Shown here one piece after another: positions 36,781-48,839 of a DNA stretch of 64,000 nt (position 1 is its first letter; each line of letters begins with the position of its first letter). The notes under the pieces were generated by a model, which was given only the letters and a program-made list of their open reading frames with translations, had not been told where the DNA came from and searched no databases. The DNA comes from Gonocerus acuteangulatus. Taxonomy: Eukaryota > Arthropoda > Insecta > Hemiptera > Coreidae. The stretch spans positions 117,017,746-117,081,745 of the forward strand of contig OX328123.1 of assembly GCA_946811695.1 (NCBI GenBank). Reading direction: 5' to 3'. Made by a program: the position numbers and the translations under genes.

Positions 36781-38057
36781 CCCACGGGGCAGGGAAAATT
36801 TCGGGGGGGGGGGGGGGGGCTGAGACCATTTCCAGGGTATGGAATACTAAAAATTTAGAGATTGGAATAGTTTTAGGCAACTAAAACGTTATTTTTATTT
36901 ATTTTTTTTTTTGTGCATCTACGGTGAGTGGTCATTTGCACCTTAAAACGTTATTACACGTAAAATGAAATATGTATTATGAACTAAGTGATCTTATTTA
37001 ATATATTTTTAAGGGTTTAATGACAAGTTTTTATCAAGGACCGAAATCAAAATTAAATGTTTCCTAAATATGATTTAATTAAAAAAATGAAAATTACTTC
37101 ATAATTTATATTTTTAAAATTAATAATTAACTGTTATGAAATAATTTTTATTTTTAAGTTCTTAAAATAAAAATTATTGGAAAATTGTTTTAAAAAAATA
37201 ATGAAATATATCAATTACGATGGAATTTTTATTTTGAATTCACAATAATAAAAATTAAAGGTAAAGGGAAACTCATTTATTAAATATCTCTTATCCTCGG
37301 AATAAATCAATAAATACTTGATTTGAAACCTTTTGATTAATATAAGTTATTTGCTTATGTCAGTGAATCAAAGTTCCTCTAAATCCAATTGATTTGTATG
37401 AGTATATATTGTATATTATAGACTTCGTTTTTGTGCATTACTTTCTATTTATTATAGCATTAATTTTTTTTTATTATTTAAAATAATGTTTAAAGTTAAA
37501 GTAAAAAAAAAAATGTTATTGAAAATTGTTATAAAAAAATGTCGAAATAACATTATTCAAATAATTTTTATTTTTAAGGTTTTGAAATAAAAATTATTAA
37601 ACTTTTTTTTTAAAATATTAAAATATAATATATTTTATATCTAATTGATATTATCAATTACGATGGAATTTCTATTTTTATTTCCTAATAATAAAAATTA
37701 AAGGTTAAGTGAAACTCATTTGAAATAAAAATAGTTATTTTCGGTCTCTGGTTATTACCATGAAATCAAAATTCCGGGAGGGGCTGCAGCCCCTAAGCCC
37801 CCCCCCTTATATACGCCCATATAAACAATAAGAAAAATTAGGGTTTAATTACATACACAGACGTTTCATCATCTACGAAAATCATGGGAATTACAACTCA
37901 CCTTAAAATATTCGTTACTCACTTCAAAGTGTTCTCAGGGCGATTTCGGCTTAAATATATAGGAAAAATGGAATATCGGTCGTATTTGTTGAACCAATTA
38001 TGACCTTAATGAAAAAACTTGCTCAAGGTCACGTGATTTCCTGCGCTATGCGTCCGA
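36781..38057. other. AT-rich foldback interior
   Basis: Low-complexity AT-rich DNA with a G run at 36805-36820. A minus-strand hairpin tail like that at 30572 lies at about 36903-36945 (GTGCATCTACGG...GCACC next to poly(T)). No gene supported. Confidence 0.5.
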
Positions 38058-40138
38058 ACTCGTGGCGTAATATTATGCTTGCACAGCCACGTTTTCTCGG
38101 AAACGGCTGGAGCGAAAAATTCGTGATTGGTGTCATTCTAGAGCAACAAATTAGCAACAAATTCTCGTACCAATCTGAATTTCGTCAGACAATTAGATCA
38201 AAAGTTACGGGGGTGGCTGTGCTGGCGTAATATTACGCTAGCACAGCCACGTTTTCTCGGTAACGGCTGGAGTGACAAATTCGTGATTGGTGTCATTCTA
38301 GAGCAACAAATTAGCAACAAATTCTCGTACCAATCTGAATTTCGTCAGACAATTAGATCAAAAGTTACAGGGGTGGCTGTGCTGGCGTAATATTACGGTA
38401 GCACAGCCACGTTTTCTCGGAAACGGCTGGAGCGACAAATTCGTGATTGGTGTCATTCTAGAGCAACAAATTAGCAACAAATTCTCGTACCAATCTGAAT
38501 TTCGTCAGACAATTAGATCAAAAGTTACGGGGGTGGCTGTGCTGGCGTAATATTACGCTAGCACAGCCACGTTTTCTCGGAAACGGCTGGAGCGACAAAT
38601 TCGTGATTGGTGTCATTCTAGAGCAACAAATTAGCAACAAATTCTCGTACCAATCTGAATTTCGTCAGACAATTAGATCAAAAGTTACAGGGGTGGCTGT
38701 GCTGGCGTAATATTACGCTAGCACAGCCACGTTTTCTCGGAAACGGCTGGAGCGACAAATTCGTGATTGGTGTCATTCTAGAGCAACAAATTAGCAACAA
38801 ATTCTCGTACCAATCTGAATTTCGTCAGACAATTAGATCAAAAGTTACGGGGGTGGCTGTGCTGGCGTAATATTACGCTAGCACAGCCACGTTTTCTCGG
38901 AAACGGCTGGAGCGACAAATTCGTGATTGGTGTCATTCTAGAGCAACAAATTAGCAACAAATTCTCGTACCAATCTGAATTTCGTCAGACAGTTAGATCA
39001 AAAGTTACGGGGGTGGCTGTGCTGGCGTAATATTACGCTAGCACAGCCACGTTTTCTCGGAAACGGCTGGAGCGACAAATTCGTGATTGGTGTCATTCTA
39101 GAGCAACAAATTAGCAACAAATTCTCGTACCAATCTGAATTTCGTCAGACAGTTAGATCAAAAGTTACGGGAGTGGCTGTGCTGGCGTAATATTACGCTA
39201 GCACAGCCACGTTTTCTCGGAAACGGCTGGAGCGACAAATTCGTGATTGGTGTCATTCTAGAGCAACAAATTAGCAACAAATTCTCGTACCAATCTGAAT
39301 TTCGTCAGACAATTAGATCAAAAGTTACAGGGGTGGCTGTGCTGGCGTAATATTACGCTAGCACAGCCACGTTTTCTCGGAAACGGCTGGAGCGACAAAT
39401 TCGTGATTGGTGTCATTCTAGAGCAACAAATTAGCAACAAATTCTCGTACCAATCTGAATTTCGTCAGACAATTAGATCAAAAGTTACAGGGGTGGCTGT
39501 GCTGGCGTAATATTACGCTAGCACAGCCACGTTTTCTCGGAAACGGCTGGAGCGACAAATTCGTGATTGGTGTCATTCTAGAGCAACAAATTAGCAACAA
39601 ATTCTCGTACCAATCTGAATTTCGTCAGACAATTAGATCAAAAGTTACAGGGGTGGCTGTGCTGGCGTAATATTACGCTAGCACAGCCACGTTTTCTCGG
39701 AAACGGCTGGAGCGACAAATTCGTGATTGGTGTCATTCTAGAGCAACAAATTAGCAACAAATTCTCGTACCAATCTGAATTTCGTCAGACAATTAGATCA
39801 AAAGTTACGGGGGTGGCTGTGCTGGCGTAATATTACGCTAGCACAGCCACGTTTTCTCGGAAACGGCTGGAGCGACAAATTCGTGATTGGTGTCATTCTA
39901 GAGCAACAAATTAGCAACAAATTCTCGTACCAATCTGAATTTCGTCAAACAATTAGATCAAAAGTTACAGGGGTGGCTGTGCTGGCGTAATATTACGCTA
40001 GCACAGCCACGTTTTCTCGGAAACGGCTGGAGCGACAAATTTGAAAATAGTGTAACAAATTAGCAACAAATTAGCAACAAATTACTGAGTATGTTAGAAG
40101 TTGGGGTTGCAATGTTGCTGTTCCAGCGTAATAGGGCT
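38058..40138 (-). repeat. Right TIR: array of ~13 units of 160 bp
   Basis: AAACGGCTGG recurs at exact 160-bp steps from 38101 to 40021 (one variant, TAACGGCTGG, at 38261). Units are the reverse complement of the left array and carry the same hairpin. After the last unit, unique terminal sequence (TTTGAAAATAGTGTAACAAA...GCGTAATAGGGCT) mirrors the left end, with one extra 11-bp TTAGCAACAAA step. Confidence 0.97.
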
Positions 40139-40147
40139 TAATTTTCT
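40139..40147. repeat. 9-bp target duplication, right
   Basis: TAATTTTCT, identical to 24932-24940. Confidence 0.9.
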
Positions 40148-40165
40148 TCCCTTTAATACTCGTTT

Positions 40166-40321
40166 TAGCGCGGTTCCTCCCTCCCTTCATACGGGGGACC
40201 CCCGCTTATAGGGCTAACCTCATAACGCAATCCGGAACTGCGACTAGAACCCCTTTTTTCGATACTAGAACCCCGTTTCAGATCCCCTAGAGAACTAAAA
40301 TAACGGTTCAAATTTGTATAC

Positions 40322-40376
<55 letters not shown>

Positions 40377-40653
40377 TATATATATATATATATATATATG
40401 TATTTGTCTGTTCGCTCTCTAGGTCCCAGACGAATGGGCTCATTCTGTTGAAATGTGGTACAAAAATCTTTCGTCTAATTTGAAAGGTCAATTTCATTAA
40501 CCAGCAGAATCCGTCAAACGGAACATGGTTTTTGAAGCGAAATTCGCGCGAAAAACATCGTTGCGCTTACAAGTACCTACTTATAGGTTTATTGGCATTA
40601 AAAAACAAATGAAACCATTTTTAAGGTGATCTCTTTAACCGTTTTCGAGAAGC

Positions 40654-40719
<66 letters not shown>

Positions 40720-40865
40720 GAAGTTCCTAAAACTTTTCATGTCTGTTCATAAAATATTTTATTCTAACCCTTCCTTAACTCCAAAGGTAACCAAAATTTC
40801 AACGTATTAGTTTTAAGGAACGTAGAACATGCAGAAAATGTTACAACTGAATCCCATGATTCTAA
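40166..40865 (+). repeat. Family T copy plus inverted tail
   Basis: Head TAGCGCGGTTCCTCCCTCCC, ACCTCATAACGCAATCCGG, (TA)n at 40325-40400, then TTTGTCTGTTCGCTCTCTAG, AAAGGTCAATTTCATTAACC and GTTTTCGAGAAGC. A second (TA)n follows (40655-40719), after which 40720-40865 reads as the family T tail in reverse orientation. Confidence 0.75.
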
Positions 40866-40954
40866 GTTATGATTATTTTATTTATTTATTTTTTCACGAA
40901 AGATCAAACCCTACCAATAATTGCTTCTATTCCTTTAATAATAGCATTAGGGAT

Positions 40955-40999
40955 ATGAACAGAGCCGCGCTAAAATGACGCAGTTCCTGCGACTCGCAC
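40955..40999. repeat. CGCGGTT-family right end
   Basis: GCCGCGCTAAAATGACGCAG...CTGCGACTCGCACTT; it interrupts the piggyBac fragment that begins at 41000. Confidence 0.6.
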
Positions 41000-41190
41000 T
41001 TAGGAGTTATCGTTCCATCTAATCATATTAATTTCATTGATATCATCAAATGCATAATGATATGTCCCTCTAGCCTGCTTAGCGATGTGTTTTAAATCTT
41101 CAATTGGGACCTTTCTAATTCTGTTATCCCTTATATGTCCTGTTAGAGTTTTTATAGAAGTGAAAATGTATGGACTTGTCTTCATTGGAC
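41000..41190 (-). pseudogene. piggyBac-type transposase fragment
   Basis: Minus-strand, about 60 codons. TLTGHIRDNRI, PIEDLKHIAKQARGTYHYAF and INMIRWNDNS match the part of piggyBac/PGBD DDE transposases that reads roughly GTxRxNRIxxxP...KxxxRGxxxY...RWxDNxxV. It ends abruptly where a CGCGGTT-family terminus begins. The catalytic Asp residues are not all in this piece, so it is inactive. Confidence 0.75.
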
Positions 41191-41599
41191 AAACTTCATA
41201 GGATCGGTCAATGATGCATTAACGCCTCATTAAAGTAAAACGACTATTTTACAAACAATAAAGGAATTGAATAATAAAATTTGATCTCATTGATAAAAAA
41301 ACAGTATTTTAAACAGGGAATCTGATTTTTTAATTCTATCAACCGTTATTTGGCTGATATAAATATGTAAATCTTAGCATTGAAAAGTAACCAATTGTAC
41401 TAATATTTTTCAATGGATTAAAACAACAACAACAAATTAAAACATATTTTGTTTTTGTTAATTACAAAACCTTAAATAATAAGCTGGTGTAATAAAATTG
41501 AAAAATATTTGAACTTATGAAAATAAAAAAATGTTAAATTAACGCCGCATATAGGCTTTAGTGGACCTAAATGCGTTAGTTTAAAACCTTTATCTTTCC
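41191..41599. other. Unassigned AT-rich DNA
   Basis: Nothing supported. Confidence 0.4.
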
Positions 41600-41815
41600 G
41601 TAGATATACATATATAATAAAATATAACCCGTCATATTTCGGCAAAAGAAAATTCATAGTGAATGAGTTATGGTTTGAGGTTCGAGGAACTATACCAAAG
41701 GATACAAGCACATCTTACAGGAGATCAGCCTAGAATAATAATAGCCTCTCGTTTTTAGTCGAAGAAATATTAGTAGACTCCCTTGGGATAATTAATCAAC
41801 ATATTTTTGGTTAAT
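41600..41815 (+). pseudogene. R2-like LINE C-terminal fragment, second copy
   Basis: The frame near 41,640 reads GKRKFIVNELWFEVRGTIPK, aligning with SRKFVVKALWFGARGTIPKM in the copy at 18835. Near 41,765 VEEILVDSLGIINQHIFG aligns with ESIIIHSLGIMSQHIYG. Both copies stop at the same point. The copies are well diverged and this one is frameshifted. Confidence 0.7.
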
Positions 41816-42407
41816 AATAAACAATATGACGAAACATAACGTAGCACCATTCGCCATGTAGCGCACTCACGGACAAGAAGATATCATGACTACAACTTCC
41901 GAATCCTCGACGTAACCGACACTGCATTAAACCATCTTAATCTAAACACTTATCTTAGGACTGATTGAAGAACTGTGTCGCTTAGCAACCCCATTAATTC
42001 AGGCAGCCTCAAACTATTTTAATAAAGTGCTCTTTCTTTCCATATATAACAATATTATGAAAGATTATTTACTTCTGGTGACGTCACCAGTCTAACAGCT
42101 TCGATGCTCAACGAGGAAAACCATACCCAGCCACGAATTATACATTAAACTGAAAAAACTTTGTTCTACTCAGTCGGAGAAAATATAATATAATCATAAA
42201 GGAAGAGGTACTTATCGAAAAAGAGTGAGAATCAGAACTATGTAACAATAGCGCCTCTAGGATTCAGGTTGATAGTCTAACGTGTAATTAATGCTTTTTA
42301 CTATATAATTGTTAATATTAACAACCACCAACAGCTTTCAGACATCCTTGCTATACTTTTCCTCTGGAATTTCCATGAATATATTATTTTATGCATTGTA
42401 ATCAGAC
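41816..42407. other. Unassigned DNA
   Basis: No gene or repeat supported. Confidence 0.4.
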
Positions 42408-42466
42408 TGTTCATTTCGTTGTTGTCCCTCCCGGTGTATACATCAAGAGAACACTGCGGTAAGTTC
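42408..42466 (+). promoter_or_regulatory. First-exon-like motif with splice donor, copy 1
   Basis: GTTCATTTCGTTGTTGTCCC...ACACTGCG|GTAAGT parallels the block at 42929-42988. It ends in a consensus splice donor (GT at 42459). An AT-rich TATA-like stretch (AATATATTATTT) lies about 45 bp upstream. Confidence 0.4.
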
Positions 42467-42905
42467 TTTAAGAAAATAACATTTTTAAGATTATAATATA
42501 GTGTCACATTTTAATTGCACAATTCATTTTCAACTATAACAAAAAAAATGTATGTAATGGATGCTTTAATGGTGATTAATAAATTGTTAATATGTTATCA
42601 CAAAAGAGTTGTAAACTCGAAATCATATGATTAAAAAGTCCCTACATATTTAATGGTTCTACCAACTTTCCATAGTGAGTGCTTCTCTAACTCCAATCGT
42701 TTTTATATATTTAAATCATGCTGGTTAATAGTTGAATAAGATTATAGCGTCTTATTTCGAGAAGTTGTCTTTCCATTGCAATGGAATTCCTATCAATTTA
42801 ATTCCTATCGTAAACTTCCTAATCATGTCCAACACTGCATAGATGAGATTTCAGTTTTTATTCTGCTTAGGGGCGTGGTCACAGGTCCATTCTAAATGTT
42901 GAAGG

Positions 42906-42990
42906 TATAAATATAGGTATTGGGATCAGAAAGCTCATTTTGTTGTTGTCTCTCCTGATGTACACATCTAGAGAGCACTCTGGTAAGTCG
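42906..42990 (+). promoter_or_regulatory. TATA box and first exon before the PolB gene
   Basis: TATAAATATA at 42906 is followed about 30 bp later by CTCATTTTG, a possible start site. A 48-bp leader ends in CTCTG|GTAAGT (donor GT at 42983). Downstream acceptors are TTTCTTTTTCAG at 43277 and TTAAAAACAG at 43459; a second donor (ATC|GTAAGC) is at 43359. The likely path is leader, small exon 43278-43358, then the PolB coding exon from 43460. This is inferred from splice-site consensus only. Confidence 0.45.
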
Positions 42991-43378
42991 TAGTTTTGTA
43001 TTTCCGATTCTGCTAGTCTACTAAAAGTCTTTAATAAGTTTCTAAGTATTTACTTACCCACCCAATTTTTGCATGAATAGATTTATTTCTTATCGAGGTT
43101 AGCTGTACTTCATTACTAACCTTCTACATCACTCATTTAGAGTTAGTATTTTTAGATTTGAAAAAATATATTGTTATTACTATTGTCTATAATAAATATC
43201 GACGTTGTTTTTTCCTTTTTATAATTATATATTGCAATTATATCCCATTATTAAATATACCGTCATTTCTTTTTCAGATTATTTACAAAGAAAAACGACA
43301 TACAACTTGCTGCACTACATCATCACTCTAGTTTAAAATATACTGAAGCTCGTATATCGTAAGCCCTCTATAAAAGGT

Positions 43379-43444
<66 letters not shown>

Positions 43445-44426
43445 AATTATTAAAAACAGGAATCAGTTCAAATGTAGCCGTTGTGGAAATTCTTATGAGT
43501 ATTTGAAAAACCTCAAGAGACATGAAAAATCTTGCAGTGGAAATTCGGAGTATACTTGCTCGAAGTGTAGAGGGATTTTTTCGAATAGTTATAACGGTAA
43601 AAGGCATAAAAAAGTTTGCACCCGGGAACCGTCTTTCAAAAAATCAAAATTATCTGAACCGCAAATAAATGAAATATTAGCACTCGTACCAGACAAGCAA
43701 GGACTGAATACGTATGAAACGGCATTTCAAAACCGGCTGGCATCGTTCTTCGTTAGATCTCCCAATTGTATGGACATTAACTCGTTCCTGGAAAGTGTTA
43801 AGAACCTCATAGTGAATAAAATTCGTGATTCATTACATCAAGATGGCGCATTAAAAGTGAACTTTCTATTGGAATGTACTTTTACAAATCCTATCGGCGA
43901 TAAGACTGATAAAGCATTCAAAACCCGGAGCAAAAGTGTCTTTTAAGGTAGCGATCTTAATGAATTTGTTGAAAAAAGTTTTAAAAAGATTTTAACCGAA
44001 GCAGAGGAATCTCAATTTCAAAAAAGCGGGTGGTTCGTGATTGGAGTTGATGGAATAAGATTAAGAATCAACAAATATTCACCATTAAGGGGCAGTACAT
44101 ATCTTCCCCTCCCATCATCTATAGATTCGAAGAAAGCTTGCATCAATGTGCAAAATAATGACATTTACTGCTTTAAGTATTCGATCCTAGCAAAATTTGT
44201 TAAAAAAGACGCTCAACGTGTTACTAAGTACAACAATTTAACACATTCGTATGATTTTGATTGCGTTTCATTCCCAACTTCTCTTGGTGAAATAACAAAA
44301 TTTGAAAAGTTAAATAACATTTCTATTAATGTTTATGGGGCTGACGAAAAAGAAAAAATATGTCCCCTGAAAGTCTGCAAATCAGAATTAAAAGACCATC
44401 GAGATCTTTTACTCGTGTCTATTGAT

Positions 44427-45677
44427 TAGAGCCCGGAAGTTAGGCAAAATGCCTTTTTTATCTGAATGGATATATTGAAGAATCAGATAGAAATAAGTAT
44501 GTTTTCGTGCATTTAGGAAGTGTAGCGACAATTTTTATTTTGCATTTTTTGCCTATTTTGGCTTCCGTTGCCTATTTTTGCCTTTTTTATTTGTTTTGCC
44601 ATTTTTTTGCGATTTCAAAAAGCACATATTGAATTTCCGTTCATCGAAGACAAAAAAGGTTGCACGAATTAAATTACAAATTGCCGTCACAAATATCTAT
44701 TCGAAAGCTTATTTTCCCAACTCATGGATTTAAACTCTGTAAATAGCAAAACCTTCCATAGTAGAAGGAATGCACAAGCATAATGAGTAGCAGGAAACAG
44801 AGAGGATGAGAGAAATAAGTCACACCTCACCCCAAACAACCCTTTTGCTGTGACAATGGTGTAATTACCTGGTATTCCGGATTTTGAAATAACAAGATAA
44901 TACAGAGGAAGTTTTGCCATGACGAAAAAAAGCATCTTCTTGTTGCATGTAACAAGGGAAGTATTTCCCTTGGGAGTAAGTATCTATACTAATTCTGTGA
45001 TAAATCTATGTATATATATAAAAATCACATATCTGACTGTCTATATGATTGTTCCTTGTACAAATCCACACATTTTGACCAAGCTTGGAATACTGGTAGG
45101 TCTTGATCCGGGAAGTCTCGTTAGGCTAAGTTAAAAACGTCTACCAGCTGTCTGTATGTTTGTTCCTAATGCAAATCCACACCGTTTGACCGATTTTGAC
45201 CAAATGCAGAAAACATGTAGGTATTGTTACGATGAATGACATAGGCTAGGTCAAAAACGTCTACCAGCTGTCTGTCTGTATGTTTGTTCTTTTTACAAAT
45301 CCACACATTTCGACCAATTTTGATCAAACTTGGCACACATGTAGGTCTTGATTCGGGGAGAGCCATAGGCTATGTTAAAATCGTTTATGACTCACAGTTC
45401 GGAGGTCACGGGTTCGAAACAATGAACGGGGTTCCTAACTTATTTTTAATTTTATGGAAGGAGAAAGTAGGTGCACGCCGGGTAACAGCTAGTTGGTAAT
45501 AAAGAAATGAATGAGTATTTAAAATACATATTTTCATTATTAATGATTAAGGTTCCTCTTTGCCTTCACTCCTAATAAATGCCTATTTTACTTACTGTAC
45601 TGCCTATTTTCAGTATTTTAAGTGCCTTTTTGTCTGCCTATTTCACTCAAAAATAAATGCCTAACTTCCGGGCTCTA
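44427..45677 (+). mobile_element. hAT-type element inserted in the PolB gene
   Basis: Ends TAGAGCCCGGAAGTTAGGCA and TGCCTAACTTCCGGGCTCTA are identical to the copy at 12401-18759. The flanks CTATTGAT and CTAATGAT form an 8-bp duplication with one mismatch. It splits the PolB reading frame after LLVSID; the frame continues at NDITCHYVY. It is 1,251 bp long with no transposase, and contains a Helentron-like segment. Confidence 0.9.
45005..45493 (+). mobile_element. Helentron-like segment, second copy
   Basis: TCTATGTATATATATAAAAA start, internal tandem blocks ACCAGCTGTCTGTCTGTATG (repeated), AACTTGGCACACATGTAGGT, and end CACGCCGGGTAACAGCTAGT. It corresponds to 18131-18512 but keeps an extra internal block. 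Confidence 0.5.
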
Positions 45678-48331
45678 CTAATGATATAACTTGCCATTAC
45701 GTATACATAAAGAATTTTGAAAGATTAGTAGGGAGCCAAATTAGCCAACATGGACATAAATTAACAATTTGCAAGCGTTGTTTTACACATTTTGACAACC
45801 AATATGGGAAACAAGCATGCGAAAAACTTGAAGAACTTAGAATATACTGCTCTGAAAATAAACCAACTAGAATAGAGCTACCTAAGAAAGATCCCTTCGT
45901 CAGATTCTCAAATGTTGAGCGGCAATGTAAAGTTCCGTTTGTTATCTATGCGGACTTTGAATCGATATTAGTTCCAGTAAAAGAATCATCTCTTAACACA
46001 ACCAAATATCAGAGGCATGATCCGATATCATATTGTATATATGTTAAAGGAATTGATGGAGTAGACAATCCAATAACTGAACCGTACGTTTATAGGGGAG
46101 CCAATGCTTCCTCTCATTTTCTGCAATCCAACACAAATATAGCGGAAACAAATTCAATAAATTTATAAAATAAACAAAACAATGCAGATCTCATCAGAAG
46201 AAGAGGATGATTGGGTACAAGCAGAAAACTGTTACATGTGTCAAAATGTGTTCACAGAAAAAAATGTAAAAGTTAGAGACCACTGCCACTTAACTCGAAC
46301 TTATTAAGGACCGTCTTGTAATAATTGCAATTTAAGACGCGTAAATCCCTCATTTATACCTGTAATAATACATAACTTAAGCAATTATGACGCTCATTTC
46401 ATAGTTAAAGAATTGGGAAATACTCCTGGTGAAGTTGAAGTAATACCAAATAGCGAAGAAAAATATATATCTTTCACTAAACATGTTGGTAAAATAAAAT
46501 TGCATTTCATGGATTCCTATAGATTCATGCCACGAAGCTTGAATTACCTTGTAAAATCTCTTTCAATAGATAAATTCAAGGAAACTTCAAAATATTATAG
46601 AGATGAGGAATTAGCATTGGTTACGAGGAAAGGCGTGTTTCCATATGATTTGTAGACACTGCAGAAAAGTTAAACGAACCCGAGATCCCACCAATAGAAG
46701 CGTTTTACAACAAATTAACTGATACTGATGTAAGCGTAGAAGATTATAAACACGCTCAAAAAATATGGGAACACTTTAAATGTCAAACGTTGGGAGATTA
46801 TGCCGATATTTATGTTAAAACCGATGTTCTCTTACTTTGTGATGTCTTCGAATCCTTCCGGAATGTAATGATGATTACACATAAACTTGATCCAGCTCAT
46901 TATTTTACCGTTCCTGGTTTGACGTTTGATGCTATGTTGAAATATACAAAGATGGACATAGAGCTTTTACAGGATTATGACATGATTCTTATGATAGAGG
47001 GTGGAATTCGAGGAGGTTTATGTCAGGTTTCGCACAGGTTTGCAGAAGCAAACAATAAATATATGACCAATTTTAATTCAAACGAAGAATCCTGCTACAT
47101 ACTCTATTTAGATGCAAACAATCTTTACGGTCAATCAATGAGTATGTTTTTTACCGTACGGAGGATTTCAGTGGGTTAGAAATCCGGAATGCATCAATAT
47201 CTTCGAACTTAAGGATGATGATGAAGTTGGATATATTTTCGAAGTTGACATTAGTTACCCTCAAGAGCTTCATCATATGCATAACGATTTACCTTTCCTA
47301 CCTGAAACTATCATACCACCTGACTCCAATTATAATTCAAAAAAGTTAATAACACACTTTGGAAAAAGAACTCGCTACGTCATACATTACAGAAATTTGA
47401 TACAGGCCGTAAAACATGGATTAAAATTAGAAAAAATTCACCGTCATTAAAATTTAACCAATCGTCTTGGCTTCGCTCGTATATTGAATACAATACAGAA
47501 TTAAGAAAAGGAGCCTCCTACGACTTTGAAAAGGATTTTTACAAGTTGCTCAACAATGCTGTTTTCGGTAAAACGATGGAAAATATTAGAAATCGTCAAA
47601 ATATTCAGCTGACAACTGATAATAAAAAGCTGATGAAACTTATTGCTAAACCAAACTTTATAGACCGCACAATCTATAATGAGAATTTAGTAGCTGTTTA
47701 TATGGCTAAATCAAAAGTATTGTTTAATAAACCTGTATACATTGGTATGTGCATATTAGATTTATCTAAAACCGTAATGTATCAATTTCATTACGAGATA
47801 ATGATGAAAAAATATCCTATTCATACCTTAAAGATGATGTACACCGATACCGATTCCTGTATTTATAGAGTTGTAACACATGACATCTTCGAAGATATGA
47901 AAAAAATGAGCCAATATTTTGATTTCTCAGATTATCCTAAAGCACATCCTTGTTACTCGGAAGAAAATAAAAAAAAGTTGGGGAAATTTAAAGATGAACT
48001 CAATTCGATATAAGATAATATTAAAATATACAGGGTTAAGAGCAAAAATGTACGCGATTATGATGGAAAATGATGTTAAAAAGCGTGCTAAAGGTGTAAA
48101 AACATCCTCATTAAAACAATACATTAGTTTTAAAGATTACGAATAAGTTTAGTTTAAAAATAAAATTATGCAGTCGCCTATGAGATTAATACAATCAAAG
48201 CAGCATAATATTTTTAGTTCTGAGATTAATAAAATTTCTCTTTCTCCTTTTGATGATAAAAGATACATATTAGAAGATGGGGTTAACACTTTGGCACATG
48301 GACACTATAAATTGAATGGGTTGAAGTAATA

Positions 48332-48839
48332 CATAACAAGACTGTGTGAGTGCTGGTCCCTGGCGTGGCTATGAACGCCCGTAAACCATGAATGAAGGTC
48401 CCTGGCATGGCTATAAGCGCCCGTAAACCATGAATGAAAGTCCCCTGGCATAAGGCTTGGATAGGACCTTTCTTGAGTTCTAATGTTTTTCCCCTTCGAC
48501 GTATCTCCACCTTGTCGTGGTGAAGGGGCTTAAGGTGCTCAGCACCAAACTAAGAGAGATATATGTTATGGTAAGTCATGATATGATTAAATTCAAAGAT
48601 GTTCATATTGATCATTGATAACCAGTATTCTAAAAGTAAATAATCTTGACATTATCCTAGCGATTCAAGTAGGATACAAGAAGGGCTGAACTCTTCCCTC
48701 CCGTTCTACAGTGGTAGGTGGGACGGTCCTCCTAGGTCGTGAGGTTACATATAGAATTTACGGAGTGAAATCTTAAATTGGTGGTAGGAGCGGTCGAGTC
48801 TGAGTCTTAATCGAGAAGCGGTCAGAGGAGGTTCCATGT
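48332..48839. other. Unassigned DNA after the PolB gene
   Basis: Contains a short direct repeat (GGTCCCTGGC...GCCCGTAAACCATGAATGAA, twice near 48354-48440) and a hairpin-like stretch TCCACCTTGTCGTGGTGAAG near 48508. The latter resembles 5' leader sequence seen in some arthropod LINEs. Identity uncertain. Confidence 0.4.

Larger units (their letters stand above)
24941..40138. mobile_element. 15.2-kb foldback-type transposon
   Basis: The element is bounded by inverted ends AGCCCTATTACGCTGGAACA (24941) and its complement, ending at 40138, with a perfect 9-bp target duplication outside. About 105 bp of unique terminal sequence on each side leads into long arrays of 160-bp tandem units in inverted orientation, about 35 units left and 13 right. 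The arrays enclose a 7.5-kb interior (30523-38057) with nested MITEs, family T copies and a possible HTH exon. Long inverted repeats built from tandem units plus a 9-bp duplication are hallmarks of Drosophila FB-type foldback elements; Mutator-like elements also make 9-bp duplications. No transposase was recognised, so the superfamily is open. Confidence 0.9.
43460..48331 (+). pseudogene. Protein-primed family B DNA polymerase, decayed
   Basis: Replicative polymerase of a Maverick/Polinton-like or related DNA element. N-terminal C2H2 fingers come first (FKCSRCGNSYEYLKNLKRH; YTCSKCRGIFSNSYNGKRH). Then follow Exo I YADFES (45947), a DHCH...CNNCN zinc-like segment, Exo II IIHNLSNYDAHF, Exo III YVKTDVLLLCD, motif A YLDANNLYG (47106), motif B NNAVFGKTMEN and motif C YTDTDS (47840). 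The C terminus ISFKDYE...RLIQSKQHNIFS runs on to about 48331. Breaks: in-frame stops at 43944 and 46305, the hAT insertion at 44427, and frameshifts near 46150, 46650, 47148, 47440, 48010 and 48150. Original length was about 1,200 codons. No integrase, ATPase or capsid gene is nearby, so element class is uncertain. Confidence 0.88.

Noticed and set aside
38000..38230. 76-codon frame overlapping the right array
   Set aside because: It runs from unique sequence into the 160-bp repeat and is not kept in other units.
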